Assembly (NCBI GenBank): GCA_033085395.1
Contig: JANQBS010000078.1
Location: 103,495-167,494 of the forward strand
DNA: 64,000 bases
Origin: Xanthoparmelia taractica
Lineage: Eukaryota > Ascomycota > Lecanoromycetes > Lecanorales > Parmeliaceae
Direction: 5' to 3'
Of this stretch, positions 1 through 10,716 are shown piece after piece. How positions within the stretch are numbered: the stretch's first letter is position 1; each line of letters begins with the position of its first letter. Both the position numbers and the translations under genes were made by a program. The notes beneath the pieces were generated by a model that made no database searches, was not told where the DNA came from, and was given only the letters and a program-made list of their open reading frames with translations.

Positions 1-275
1 TAAGCGTTTGGCTCCAAAAAGTGTACCGCTGAATCAGATTCAAGCAGTGAGAAGATTGGACCAATGATATCTGAAAAGGTTCACCTCGAATGAAGAGCAG
101 ATTCTCTGTTTGTTCACATGGCACCTAATTGCGAGTCTGCTTAGAACACTCGCTCTTTATCAAGCCGGAAACAAAGATTTTCTTTTTTTCACCCAAGCAA
201 CCCGGCACTCACAACCAAAGCAACAGCGACGACAACCCCCATCTCCCCAACACAACCCCGTCCTGCCCTCTAATC

Positions 276-1352
276 ATGACCTCCAAACCCTCCTTGTACG
301 GCCTCCCGCGCCCCCGAACCTCCAAACCTACCGAAATAAGCCACACCACCAATGCGGCCTTCACATCAACTCTATCCTCCCTCCTCGCCAGCACCCCCAC
401 CACCACAACCAGCACAACCGGCCGCTCACGCCCCTCCAAAACCAAACCCGATATCTTCACCGCCCACAACAAAGGCTCGAAAAAGCGTGCGCTGGCCGAC
501 ATCTCCTCCTCCACCTCCGACCCCCTCGCGCAAACCCACTCTCAAACAAGCGAGACCCTCGACGCCGCAACCCTACACCGCTCAAAGCGGAAAATGGAAG
601 AGAAAAGCCGGCTTTACGCCGCCATGAAACGCGGCGACTACGTTCCCCCCTCCAACGGCGGCACCAACAAAGAGGAAAACGCCCTCGTGGATTTCGACCG
701 GAAATGGGCCGAAGCGGAAGCCGAAGCCGAAGCCAGCGGCTCAGGGCGCAAATACGAGACCGAGAGCGACGACGACGACGACGACGGATCAAGCAACAAC
801 TACGACGAAGAAGTAGCAGAAGGAAAAGGAGAATCAGAAATGGTAGAATACGAAGACGAATTCGGCCGCCTCCGCCGCGGCACCCCCGCCACCGCATCCC
901 GCGCCCGCGCCCGCCTAGCCGCCCAATCCCACGCCAGCTCCTCCCTCCTCGAAATGCGCGCCCGCCCCACCCTCCCCGCAAACATAATAGTCGGCGACAC
1001 GATCCAATCCGCCGCCTTCAACCCCTCCTTTCCCACCGCGGCACAAATGTCCGAGCTAGCGCGAAAGCGCGACAGAAGCATGACGCCGCCGGAAGAAGTG
1101 CACTACGATGCGAGCAGCGAGGTGCGGAGTAAAGGTGTTGGATTCTACGCTTTTAGTAAGGATGGGGAGGGGCGGAAGCGGGAGATGGAGGCGTTGAGGA
1201 GGGAGAGGGAGGAGACGGAGAGGGGCAAGAGGGAGAGGGAAGAGAGGAAGGAGAAGAGGAGGAGGGAGGTGGAGGAGCGGAGACGGGTTATTGAGGAGAA
1301 GAGGGGGGAGAGGCTGGCGGAGAGGTTTCTGGATGGGTTGGATGTGCCGTAA
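276..1352 (+). CDS. CCDC174/DUF4078-like nuclear coiled-coil protein
   Basis: Single-exon gene of 358 codons. The reading frame is open further upstream, from 129, but I chose the ATG at 276. The codons before it (Phe-rich, Pro/Ser-rich) look like untranslated sequence, and the protein from MTSKPSLYGLPRP reads like the basic, Ser/Thr-rich N-terminus usual in fungal members. Acidic low-complexity segments (an EAEAEAEA run, then a poly-Asp tract) lie around residues 145-175. The motif YEDEFGRLRRGTP at about residues 191-203 and GVGFYAFSKDGE at about 287-298 are the conserved blocks of the DUF4078/CCDC174 family. After them comes a highly charged Arg/Glu coiled coil (about 300-345). Animal CCDC174 is linked to RNA processing and the exon junction complex; a similar role here is inference. 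No intron is needed. The assignment rests on motifs recognised by eye. Confidence 0.8.
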   Translation: MTSKPSLYGLPRPRTSKPTEISHTTNAAFTSTLSSLLASTPTTTTSTTGRSRPSKTKPDIFTAHNKGSKKRALADISSSTSDPLAQTHSQTSETLDAATLHRSKRKMEEKSRLYAAMKRGDYVPPSNGGTNKEENALVDFDRKWAEAEAEAEASGSGRKYETESDDDDDDGSSNNYDEEVAEGKGESEMVEYEDEFGRLRRGTPATASRARARLAAQSHASSSLLEMRARPTLPANIIVGDTIQSAAFNPSFPTAAQMSELARKRDRSMTPPEEVHYDASSEVRSKGVGFYAFSKDGEGRKREMEALRREREETERGKREREERKEKRRREVEERRRVIEEKRGERLAERFLDGLDVP

Positions 1353-1652
1353 CCAAGGGTGGGGTGTAGAGATGATATGACTTGAGTGGATTTCTACGAT
1401 GACGGTAAACCCATGTGCGCGAGTCATCAGAACCACGAGCTTTACAACATTGCTATTCCAATCCAATTGCATTGCATTTACGACCCGATCATTAATCAAT
1501 CCAAACCCATTTGTCCACCCTCGAAACCCACATCTCTCCCTCACATCAAATCACCCTTTTCTCTTCCCTTTCCCTTCCCCCTTTACCCCTTTCAGCTTCC
1601 CCCCTCCCCCACCACTTCTACCAAACCCTCACCACCACACCATCCCCCGCAT

Positions 1653-2712
1653 CTAAACCCCACCCAAAGACATCCCTGCCGCCGCTGCTGCCCGATGCCC
1701 GCTACGCCTAACATGCTCATCCAGTTTATCCTTCCTATAGCTACTATACCCGCCGCACGCACACCGAAAGACTTTAGCGTCAGCCCGGTGTTTCTTAGCA
1801 TGGCGATCGAGATCAGCCTTGCGACGGAAATTGCGACCGCAGGTGGCGCAGGTAGAACGTGGTGTAGGAGGAGGCTGTTGGGCCTGTTGAGCAAAGTCGA
1901 AAGGAGCGGTATCGATGTTGTGCGTGGCGTGGGATGCTGTTGGGGGATTAAGACTTGCTGCCGATTGGGTGGTGGAGCTAAGGGCAGTGGGGAACTGGCC
2001 GTGGTAGCAATTGCCGTTGGTGTCAGCGGCGAAGGCATCCATGATCGGGAGTCCAGGACCCGGGTAGTGGAAGCCAGGGTCCATATAATGATTCATGGGT
2101 CCTTGGGGTGCCGCTGCTGACCCGGTGTAAGCATTGGGTGCAGTTGGATACGCGATGCCTCCGTTATAAGCGGTATTAGCGTCGAAAGTACTTGCGGGCA
2201 ATGGCGACAGGTTCGGATTGACGAAGGGAGCAAAGGTGTTGTTGTTCATGGGTCCTGGAGGTGCCCCTGCTACCCGGGTGTAAGCATTGGGTGCAGTTGG
2301 ATACGCGATGCCTCCATTATAAGAGGCGTTGACAGCGAAAGTATTATCGGTCAACGGCGAGAAGTTTGAATCAACCAAGGGAGCAGAGGTGTTGTTGTCC
2401 GAATGGGCTGTAGGGACCGCTGCTCCCCATGCGTAGGGGATAGGCGCAGTTGGCAGAGTGGTGCCGACATTGTCAGCAGCGTCAGCAGCAACAGACGCAT
2501 AGTCATTGTGGCGACCATGATCGGCAAGGCTGAAGGCTGAACGGCTCAAATTGTGGGAGTCGCCAAGCTGCTGATCCACGAGGCAACTGCCACCAAAGCC
2601 ACAGGTTAGCAAAAAAAAAAAAAAAAACTCACCCAGGCTCAGCTGCAGCATAAACGCAAGTACATGCGCTTTGCGGCCAGCTGGGCTCAGGGTTGTATGT
2701 TCCGTGCTCCAT
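1653..2712 (-). CDS. C2H2 zinc-finger protein with internal repeats
   Basis: Two-exon minus-strand gene. Exon 1 is 2712-2633 and exon 2 is 2586-1653, separated by a 46-nt intron (GTGAGT donor, GCTAAC branch point, CAG acceptor) that contains an 18-base T run on the coding strand. The exons sum to 1,014 nt, an exact reading frame of 337 residues starting MEHGTYNPEP. The N-terminal two thirds are Ala/Pro/Asn/Thr-rich and carry imperfect repeats of about 50 residues built round YNGGIAYPTAPNAYT, probably a disordered region. The C-terminus has one canonical C2H2 finger (CATCGRNFRRKADLDRHAKKH) and a degenerate second one (CACGGY...HVRRSGH). This fits a fungal transcription factor, but target and pathway are unknown. 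Neighbours give no clue. An upstream start at 2907 is possible but would add a tail without recognisable features. Confidence 0.7.
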
Positions 2713-3100
2713 AATGGATGGGGCGTAGATGGGGCGTGCAGGAGGGCGTAGCGATGCTAACAAACGGGGCGTAGTGCGTGCAGAAAGCGGGCGACCAATA
2801 GAAACGAAGATAGTATCCGTTTGCCAAATCTGAGGGTACGAAACCAGCAGTAGCGACGAGAAAACCCTCTGAAATTTGTCGGGGGAGCTGAGTGCTCTTG
2901 TAGACAATGGCCTGTTGCCCTGGGGCGGAGTCGCTTTTCTTGAATCGTCTTGACTCTAGTTGATGCAGGCTCATGGTAGCCTCGTCCAGTTAGGAATTGA
3001 TACTCAAATGGGGCGAGACCTGAATGATAGGGCCAGCCTCAACAAGATTGATAATTTGATCGCCAAAGCGTGCTGGTTTTGACTGCGCAGGCTAGTGATT

Positions 3101-4758
3101 TCAGCTTTTCTCCATTTGTGAGCCATTCTGACCGCTTTGGATTGGTTCAGAGGCAATCTCGTCGGCCATCTTCTCCCTGCCACTCTCTTCGTCATCCGGT
3201 TTATTTCCTGCAATCTCTGCATCATTCCCCTCCTCCTGCTCTTTCTCTTTCGGTCCTAGGTCCCTCCGTCTAATTCCCCAGCCGCCACTCCACCCCACCC
3301 AACCCTTCTCCCACGGACCCTTTGCAATACAGATGCACAAAGCCGCACCGATGAAGCCCACACTAGCACTGCCACTCTTGTGCCAACCTCCCTGCGCATA
3401 TAGAGTATTGCCCACACTCGTTCCCACAATCTGTCCGATGAACACACTGACCATGTATGCCGTGTTGACCCTGTTCCTAGCTTTAGGCTCGATAGCATAA
3501 ATGGCTGATCGATTAGCAATTTGACTTGTTTGTAGCCCAACGTCGAGCATAAAGGCTTGGATAATCGGGCCAGCGATGGTGAAAGTGCCTGTATAAGTGC
3601 CGATTGAGATGCCGCTAATGCAAATGAGCTCGCCAACAATTACGGAAAACAGTGGTACGAATCTATCGATGACGAGACGTGAATACGGAGGTCCGAAGAA
3701 CATCGCAATAATACCGATGAATGCAAACAGCCCGATATACAACGGACTGAAGTTGTAAGGTTCTCCAGCCAGTAGAAAAGTCAAGGTCGTCCAGTATGAG
3801 GTGAACGTCGTGGCGGTGCAAAAGCCCACCAGACAGACCTGCACGAGGATAGGATGCTTGAAGAGCATCGTGATGATACTCCACAACATTTTGAAATAGT
3901 TGAGACCGTTAGGGTTAGTACTAGGGTAGTCGGGTAAAAAGAACCATAGGAGGATGAATATGAGGTATTGCAGAGCAAAGGCAAGCCAGTAGATGTTGCG
4001 CCAGGAGGTATACTCAGTGACGGCGCCGGAGAGGAGCCGAGCCACAAGGAGGCCTAAGAGGAGGCCGGAGACTACGATCGAGAGTGCCGTTGCGCGCCGA
4101 TGCGCAGGGGCCAGGTCCCCGACGAGGGGGAGCACTGTACGATTATCAGCATAGAATCACTCGCGAAATTGGGAATTGTGTACTTACTTAATTGCGGAGT
4201 CACAGTCGTTAAGGCCGTAAGATAGGAGAAGAAGCAGAACACTGGGAATGATTTCGTAATGCATAGCCCGATCCTTGAACCCGGCAGTACCATCAGCATA
4301 GGTTCTGCGGAGCGTCAAACGCCAGCAAATGAAATCAATTACCAAGAAGTAGCCGTGAACCAGACCAAAATGAGAACGAAAGGCCTTCTTGGAAAAAGGT
4401 CGCCTAGTGGACACAAGAACAACAAGCCTGACCCATACCCAGCTTGTGCCAGGGTAGGAATCAAGCTGACTCGCTCTTGACTGACATGAAAGTCATCCGC
4501 CAATTTGTTCAGGATCGGGTGGGAGTAGTATAAATTAGCCACAGTAAAGGCCCCGGCAAAACCAAAAAGAACATTCAATGGCAATGAAAATTTGAAAGGT
4601 TTCTCTGGATCGTAGCGACATTTCTGGGGCGTGTAGGTTATGATGTTGGTAATTTTTCGCAGTATTGTGATTTCTTTCCGCGAGGGTTCCGCACAACGAT
4701 AAGAGACTGTATCGCTCGCATTGGGTATCTTCGTCTGGTCTTCAACGAATGATGCCAT
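3101..4758 (-). CDS. MFS transporter
   Basis: Three-exon minus-strand gene: 4758-4343, 4273-4188 and 4134-3101. Introns are 69 nt (GTAATT..TTCAAG) and 53 nt (GTAAGT..TACAG). Together the exons give exactly 512 codons (511 residues). Splicing restores the family motif round TTVTPQLMLPLVGDLAP and FTATSWIGLC, so I trust both junctions. The protein is a polytopic major facilitator. It has MFS-type hydrophobic helices, a GDLFPRRP loop after transmembrane segment 2 (motif-A-like), and an RRATALSIVVSGLLLGLLVAR segment of the kind seen in proton-driven drug/metabolite exporters. The C-terminus is a charged cytoplasmic tail (QEEGND, DDEESGREKM). It resembles bacterial-type multidrug or arabinose-efflux transporters found in many fungi. 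The substrate cannot be told from sequence. No metabolic cluster surrounds it. Confidence 0.85.
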
Positions 4759-6397
4759 ATCAGTATCCTTTAATAGGAGTTATAAGAATTCGATGTCGAT
4801 TGCGCTTCATGAATTCACCAGGAAAAGACCGCACAACCTCGAAGGACAAGAATTCAGATACACACAAATAACGACATGCGAAAATCGGCGACGGATCTGC
4901 GAGATGACGAGCGCTCTTATTCCCGAGAACAAATCCCGACCGACACCAAGCCGCAAAAGGAAGGAGTCTGCCAAGAATTCTCCCTCTTGATATCCCGCTG
5001 ACCGTCTTGTTTGCCGAGCAGTATTATTGTAGTCAAGTGAGCTTTGGACTCAAAAGGCAAACTGAGAGGCCAAAGGAGTCCTGTCATGCCGAGAGAGACA
5101 CGATCGTTCTCCTGATACGACAAACACATATATGATACATCCAAGGTCAATGACCTTGAGTAGGCCAGACCCGTAGAGCGAGTGACAAACAGACAGAAAA
5201 CACAGCCAGACCATCGCATAAAAAACACTGAAACATTGAACGGTCTGGATAAACCAATGAAAGGAATGATTTGAGACCAATGACTCCTTTACCTTCGAAG
5301 GAATCGCCTCAGGAGCAGTGCTAGGAGACGCCGGCTCTCAGTACGCGGAGCGCGGTCATTAAACCAGATTTCATCCTTCAGTCATACCCTAAATTCTTTG
5401 AGCCGTTAGGACTAAGTACACCCTCGTTTAACATCTGCTCCAAGTACAAGCATGGAGCCGTCCTTTTCAAATAATATGCAAGTTGGTCCCAGATGTCCCA
5501 CTGACCGCCTCAGGAGCTGACTGCTGCGGGTTAAGCTGATTCGGCTTGTTTGTCGCCGCTATTGCTGGAGATTCGGCAACTCACGCTCAAGTATCGACCA
5601 AGGACATAAACAAAGCCTCTCAGATAGCGACCATTCAGAAATATGGTTCAGCAGCTGGTCCAAAATATGTGAGGCAAGTATCTGAGAGGGTCCAGTTTAT
5701 GGAGTGAAGGCACTGGGTGATCCATGGACGGAGGCTAACGGGCCATTGGTGCCGAGAGATCGCACACTCGCTGAATCAGCCTGCAAAACCCCACTGACGT
5801 CTGCGGATGGTTGAACGAGTCAAACCAGATGCCGCGTCAAGCAGAATGGTAAGCCACGACTTTTGGCTACGGAGGTTTCGGACAATCAAGGCTGCCTATC
5901 TGGTCTACTGGAGGCAGCAAATGCCCGCAATATAGACAGCATTTCATGTTTGATGAAGTTGTTGTCAAGATAGAAAAGTGGGCAACATCTGAGACAAGTA
6001 CTGTTGTTGGGGAAATTACACAGTCGGGCTTATAAGTACCGCGTCCAGGCGCTGGCTGAAATATCATAATGATCATCATCAACGATGACAGTCAGAAAAA
6101 ACTAACTTCGTTAAACAATGACAGGGGTGTTGCAGTTTCCCTAAGAATATGAAGGTAGGTAGAGAAGGTGTGAGGAAAACCAAATGGGAAGGTGTTCTTT
6201 TCCAAAAAAGAATACAGAACTATTTTAGTTTCTTTTCAATACAGCTCTAGAGAAAACGCAGTCAGCCTCATCCCTCCGCCCACATTTTGTCGCAGCTGTT
6301 CCCAGCAAGACATCCACATAGCAGGTCGAAGTTTGGAACCATCCGAGGCTGTAATACTACCTGGAATTGCAAGCCCAAGTAGATCGGTAGAGACAAC
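4759..6397. other. Intergenic, no gene recognised
   Basis: About 1.6 kb of normal-composition DNA between the transporter promoter and the DNA-element cluster. Open frames are short (under 110 codons), lack domain signatures and are not joined by convincing introns. It probably includes the transporter promoter at its left end; no TATA box or operator was clear. Confidence 0.5.
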
Positions 6398-6399
6398 TA

Positions 6400-6856
6400 C
6401 ACGTGTTCCCTGGGATATGCACCGTTAGGGCTAGGTCTAGCACTACTAAAATACTAATATCTTATTTAAATCGATATAATATTATTATATAATACTTTTT
6501 TTCTTTCTATTAGTAAGACTTAGATATCTATAAATCTATATAATTAATTATAATATTTTATATTAATAGATATATTAATTTAATTAGAAAATATTAAAGA
6601 TATCGATAAATTTCTAGCCCTAATATTAAAGTTAGGGCTAGAATTTTTATTATCGTAACTCGAATATCGTCTTAAAGCTCGATATTATCTTAGTAATATA
6701 CTTTTTATAAACTATTAATAAAGAATAAGATATCTAAGAATCTATAATATTAATTAGAATATTTGATTCAGATGAATATATTAAGATAAATTAAAAAAAC
6801 GCTGAAATTCTAGTTTAGCCCTAACCCTAATGGTGCATATCCCTGGGGAACACGTG
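6400..6856. mobile_element. Mariner-type MITE, 457 bp, TA target duplication
   Basis: The two ends are inverted repeats of about 37 bp: CACGTGTTCCCTGGGATATG... from 6400, and the complement of ...CATATCCCTGGGGAACACGTG ending at 6856. They have a 1-base length difference and a few mismatches further in. Both sides are flanked by TA (6398-6399 and 6857-6858), the duplication expected of Tc1/mariner insertion. The interior is very AT-rich and CA/TG-poor, as after RIP, and has no open frame. A further inverted copy of the CTAGCCCTAA motif lies inside. It is non-autonomous, and I cannot see a transposase source in this window. Confidence 0.7.
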
Positions 6857-6880
6857 TATATCTAGTAAACGTCTCGAGGG

Positions 6881-6952
6881 CGGGAAGCCCTGGGGGCGCA
6901 AGATAGGGGCGCAACGCAAGTTTCGGCAAACTTGCCTTAATACTTAGATTTG
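6881..6952 (+). repeat. Left terminal inverted repeat of MULE
   Basis: 72 bp identical to the reverse complement of 8177-8248. It begins CGGGAAGCCCTGGGGGCGCA and abuts the 9-bp target duplication. Confidence 0.85.
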
Positions 6953-8176
6953 AATGATAGCCTCATCAAAATTCAAGTATCTGGGCAAGATATCTATAAT
7001 ATAATATCGCAATTAGTTTATAAGGCCTATATGTGAATATATAACGTAATAAGTAGCTGCTATATACTTATTTCTCGCTCTTAGGAGATTCCCTCAGCAA
7101 ATAAATCGTCTTTAAAATACGCTATTACTAAGACTCTCTCTTATCTATATTCTCACTCGATATTAGATACTACTTAAACTTCTTTTTATTGAATTATATA
7201 ATAGACTGAAGTGTAGTATTCAACGTAGGCCCTCGAGATCTCTTCTGCGAGAGATTTTTCTCTTATTCTCAAATCTTCTTTTCTTTAATCTAACAATTCG
7301 ATTTAAATATTATAAATATTAGCGGAGCGAAGAAAGAAGATAGAGTAGTAGAGGACGTAGAAGCACTATTTTCAATATCTTTGGGCCGCCCTCGAGGCTT
7401 TTAAGGCTATAAAATTAATTAAGTAATCGAGAGAGGCGGAGAAGAGCGAAGAGGAGGGCGGAAAGTCGATGGAGGAGGAATTTGATAGATAGGTCTTGAT
7501 ATCTACTTCTCCTGCTTCTTCTACTGCCGGGCCTCTCTTTCAGAGATCTTCGCAGTAGTTAGTTTACGTGTATTGACCTTATTGTGCTTTTTCTTCTTCT
7601 GTAGAGCTATTTAATTCGCCTGTTTAGTAGAGGGTAAGGCTAAGAGCTTCGTTGGGATCCCCTGAAGATTCTTCTGAATGACTGTATGGCTACTAGTAAC
7701 GTTAATCTGAAATGTAGTTAGTTGATTGACTAGCTAATCGGTCTATTGACGAGGCAGATTGATATGAAGAACGTCTGGCTGTGCGACGGCCTCAAGATAC
7801 CTGTTTTTACCTTTATCTCGGAAGATTAATGGATTCTAATCATGTGAATTTAGAGTCTCGTTATAATAGCGAGGTGTGAACTCCCTGGAAATTGAAGTAT
7901 TGTTTATCTATCAACGGAGATGAAATAATAATAGAGGGATGGGAAATCCTTTATTATATGCTCGAAATAAGAGATACCTGCAGGGAAGAAGATATTTGAC
8001 AAGAATCTCGTAATTGCAGGGGCCAATATATGGTTCATAGTTAGATTTAATAAGCTGCTTAGCAGCAATCCACTCAGGATTAACACTCTCGATGACAAAT
8101 AGTGTAATCTTCTCAATCGCGACTTGATATGGGTTACAATCTACCGAGGTACTTGAATTTTGGTGGGGCTACCATA

Positions 8177-8248
8177 CAAATCTAAGTATTAAGGCAAGTT
8201 TGCCGAAACTTGCGTTGCGCCCCTATCTTGCGCCCCCAGGGCTTCCCG
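8177..8248 (-). repeat. Right terminal inverted repeat of MULE
   Basis: 72 bp, exact inverted partner of 6881-6952. It is followed directly by the second copy of TCTCGAGGG. Confidence 0.85.
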
Positions 8249-8571
8249 TCTCGAGGGACAAGGAGATATTGCTGAAACTACATTTGGCGACCATTGGCCG
8301 AGTCTCTCAGTCGGCATCTCGACATCTCGATTCCTCCATCTTTTTTCTATTGACTACCGCAAGGTTGTCATGGTTCAACTCTTGCTGCCCTTTTCTCATA
8401 GTGGCATTCCCTGTCCCAACTCTCTTAGCACACTCATCAATCCTTCTCCACCCAGAGTATCAATCTTCCACGCCGAATACTTATTTCGATGAGGTGCAGC
8501 TTGCAAGTACTGCCGTAAAAACCCTCACTCTCCAGAGGTGAATGTACAGCACGGACGGTCTTGTGATCATA

Positions 8572-8767
8572 ATTTGCCTCAGTCCCTCAGACCTGCCGAA
8601 TCGCTAAGCCCTTTTTGGTTAGCGCCGTCAGCTAAGCCCCTTCGGGTTAGTCTGCTGACTTGCAGCTTGACGGTGCTACTCTCGAGCTACGTAGTCAGCA
8701 AAAATCGAGAGCCGCTAACCCGAAGGGGCTTCGCGAGTCTTAGCACTCTGAGGGACTGAGGCAAATT
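8572..8767. mobile_element. Short palindromic MITE, 196 bp
   Basis: The ends ATTTGCCTCAGTCCCTCAGA and its reverse complement lie at 8572-8591 and 8748-8767, flanked by TA on both sides (8570-8571, 8768-8769). Subterminal motifs are also inverted (AAGCCCCTTCGGGTTAG versus CTAACCCGAAGGGGCTT), so the single strand could fold into a long hairpin. The TA flank suggests Tc1/mariner mobilisation. Composition is not RIP-like. A related fragment is seen near 61430. Confidence 0.65.
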
Positions 8768-9096
8768 ATAATACCACTGGTAGGACTAAGTTACGTAAGG
8801 TACTAGCGTAACGCTCAGAATATAGGATGTCCGGACGAGGCTGAGGCTGAAGCAGTGGACTCGACTGCTATAACTGTATAATTGCTGCCTGAGCTCAGAA
8901 ATGAGCATCATATCTTCAATACACAGTAATGAGAGAGAATCAGAAGAATCACTAGTGTTCAAGAACGACAACGCCTGATACACACGCGATATGCATTAGG
9001 TACGCTAACAATTCCAGCTATCCTACTTGACATCCTCCCTCCAATCTAAATCATTCTCTGTCTAAACCCAAATTCCCAGCCTTTCCATCTCAAACA

Positions 9097-10716
9097 ATAC
9101 GCCTCCTCCATACTACTACTATCACGCTATCATCCTTTGACGACGATGACTCCATCCCTCCTTACGCCATCCTATCCCACACCTGGGGCGACGCCGAAAT
9201 ATCATTCCACGATCTGCTCAACAGTGTCGAATCGAAGCTAAAGCACTCAGAAGGGTACCAGAAAATCCGCTCATGCTGCGCCCTAGCAGCGCGCGAAGGG
9301 CATAAGTATGTCTGGATAGACACCTGCTGTATCGACAAGACCAGCAGCGCCGAGCTGTCCGAAGCCATCAATTCCATGTACCGCTGGTACGAGAAAGCGC
9401 AAGTCTGCTATGCCTACCTGGCAGACGTCTGCCTCGGTGGCCAAGACATTTGTAGTCCCGAGGTAAAGCGACAATTTGGGCAGAGCAGATGGTTTACTAG
9501 AGGCTGGACTTTGCAGGAGCTCTTGGCGCCTTCGCTTGTACTTTTCTTTGATAAAGACTGGCGAGATTTGGGTTCATGGTTGAGTCTCAGCGAACAGATA
9601 TCGCTTGTGACTGGTATTCAGTTGGATCACTTGAGTTACATGAAAAATGCAAGCGCCGCACAGAAGATGTCCTGGGCTTCTGGAAGAAAGACGAGAAGAG
9701 TCGAAGATATGGCTTACAGCTTAATGGGCATTTTCGATGTGAACATGCCACTGCTCTACGGCGAGGGAAAAAAGGCCTTCATCAGGCTTCAACACGAAAT
9801 CATAAAAACAACGGATGATGAATCCATATTCGCCTGGACGGACGACGAGCTCGCCCTAAGCGGTATATTTGCACAATCGCCAAAAGCTCTTGCTAGATCC
9901 GGGAAAGTAGTTCGTATCATCGATGGTGATCCGCTGTACGTACGTAGAACCCCGTACGCGGTGACCAATAGGGGCTTGGCCATTGAAATCTTCATCCACG
10001 AAAGCGTCGGCGGCAAGTCGGAGGTGGCGAGTACCATGACAAGCTTCTTTATGTCATTCTTACCGCTCAATTGCGGACGGCAGTCAGGATCAGCTAAGGC
10101 TTCAGTTGAACAATTGGTTATTGAGGTGGAGAACGTAGGTCGCGATGCCTTTGTCAGGTCTTCACCTGGGCAGTTAAGACGGTTGCAGTATAATATGAGT
10201 GTCACGAGCTTAGTGTACATTTGTTCTGTGTACAAGTACAATCCTCTTCAACTGCATCACTCATTCTTCATCAATACGTCATCACTGTGGAATCGCGGGC
10301 TTTGGATATTGGATACCTATAATTGTCAGCCAGAACGATACCATTGGGATGCGCCGCCGTTTGCGAGATACTGGAGATTTACCCCTAGGAGCGGCCAGAG
10401 CATTGCAGCAGTACTGTTAGAGGGCAATCGTGATGGTAATCGGCAACGGTTTGAAATAATCTTTCATGAAGCTGAAGATGCCCTGGGTATAGACCTCATG
10501 GCTCCCTCGACAGCTGAAAGTTTTCAAATGGAAATGACCGATTACAAGTACTTTCCAACGAACCTTTTCTCTAGGCCACCCTCAAAAGGCCCTATCTCCC
10601 TGATGCTACAAGATAATCGCCGGGTGTCTATCAAATTAGTAGGGCGAAGGTCGACGCCTTTCGAAGGGCGTTACTTTGTGGAGTTCGAGGAGCCGTGGGA
10701 AAACGATCTAGTTTAA
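9097..10716 (+). CDS. HET-domain (heterokaryon incompatibility) protein; expected start codon absent
   Basis: An uninterrupted frame encodes the whole HET domain. PPYAILSHTWGDAEISF is at about residues 20-36, GYQKIRSCCALAAREGHKYV and WIDTCCIDKTSSAELSEAI follow, then SMYRWYEKAQVCYAYLADV, FTRGWTLQELLAPS and the SAAQKMSWAS...DMAYSLMGIFDVNMPLLYGEG block. This is the HET plus trailing conserved region of HET-D/E/R-like proteins. About 250 C-terminal residues are unassigned. Family members begin MRLL-TTT-; here the matching codons 9097-9108 read ATA CGC CTC CTC, Ile instead of Met. There is no in-frame ATG between the stop at 9028-9030 and 9376, which lies in the middle of the domain. Either the start was lost (ATG to ATA equals CAT to TAT on the other strand, a RIP-type change), or an unseen upstream exon or non-AUG start is used. 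HET proteins trigger non-self cell death. Confidence 0.75.
   Translation: MRLLHTTTITLSSFDDDDSIPPYAILSHTWGDAEISFHDLLNSVESKLKHSEGYQKIRSCCALAAREGHKYVWIDTCCIDKTSSAELSEAINSMYRWYEKAQVCYAYLADVCLGGQDICSPEVKRQFGQSRWFTRGWTLQELLAPSLVLFFDKDWRDLGSWLSLSEQISLVTGIQLDHLSYMKNASAAQKMSWASGRKTRRVEDMAYSLMGIFDVNMPLLYGEGKKAFIRLQHEIIKTTDDESIFAWTDDELALSGIFAQSPKALARSGKVVRIIDGDPLYVRRTPYAVTNRGLAIEIFIHESVGGKSEVASTMTSFFMSFLPLNCGRQSGSAKASVEQLVIEVENVGRDAFVRSSPGQLRRLQYNMSVTSLVYICSVYKYNPLQLHHSFFINTSSLWNRGLWILDTYNCQPERYHWDAPPFARYWRFTPRSGQSIAAVLLEGNRDGNRQRFEIIFHEAEDALGIDLMAPSTAESFQMEMTDYKYFPTNLFSRPPSKGPISLMLQDNRRVSIKLVGRRSTPFEGRYFVEFEEPWENDLV

Larger units (their letters stand above)
6881..8248. mobile_element. Mutator-like element (MULE), 1,368 bp, non-autonomous
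   Basis: Terminal inverted repeats are perfect over 72 bp (6881-6952 and 8177-8248) and continue imperfectly for about 35 bp more. The element is flanked by the 9-bp direct repeat TCTCGAGGG (6872-6880 and 8249-8257). Long inverted repeats plus a 9-bp target duplication are the hallmarks of the Mutator superfamily. The interior is AT-rich with no long coding frame. A 70-codon minus-strand frame (8116-7904) shows no transposase motif, so the copy is either a deletion derivative or too RIP-damaged to read. It inserted 15 bp from the neighbouring mariner-type MITE. Confidence 0.8.

Noticed and set aside
110..1132. 340-codon frame overlapping the CCDC174-like gene
   Set aside because: Arg/Pro-rich alternative frame of a GC-rich coding sequence; the overlapping frame holds the conserved family motifs.
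7904..8116. Possible transposase fragment in the MULE
   Set aside because: 70 hydrophobic codons without a DDE, zinc-finger or SWIM-type motif; likely chance in AT-rich DNA.
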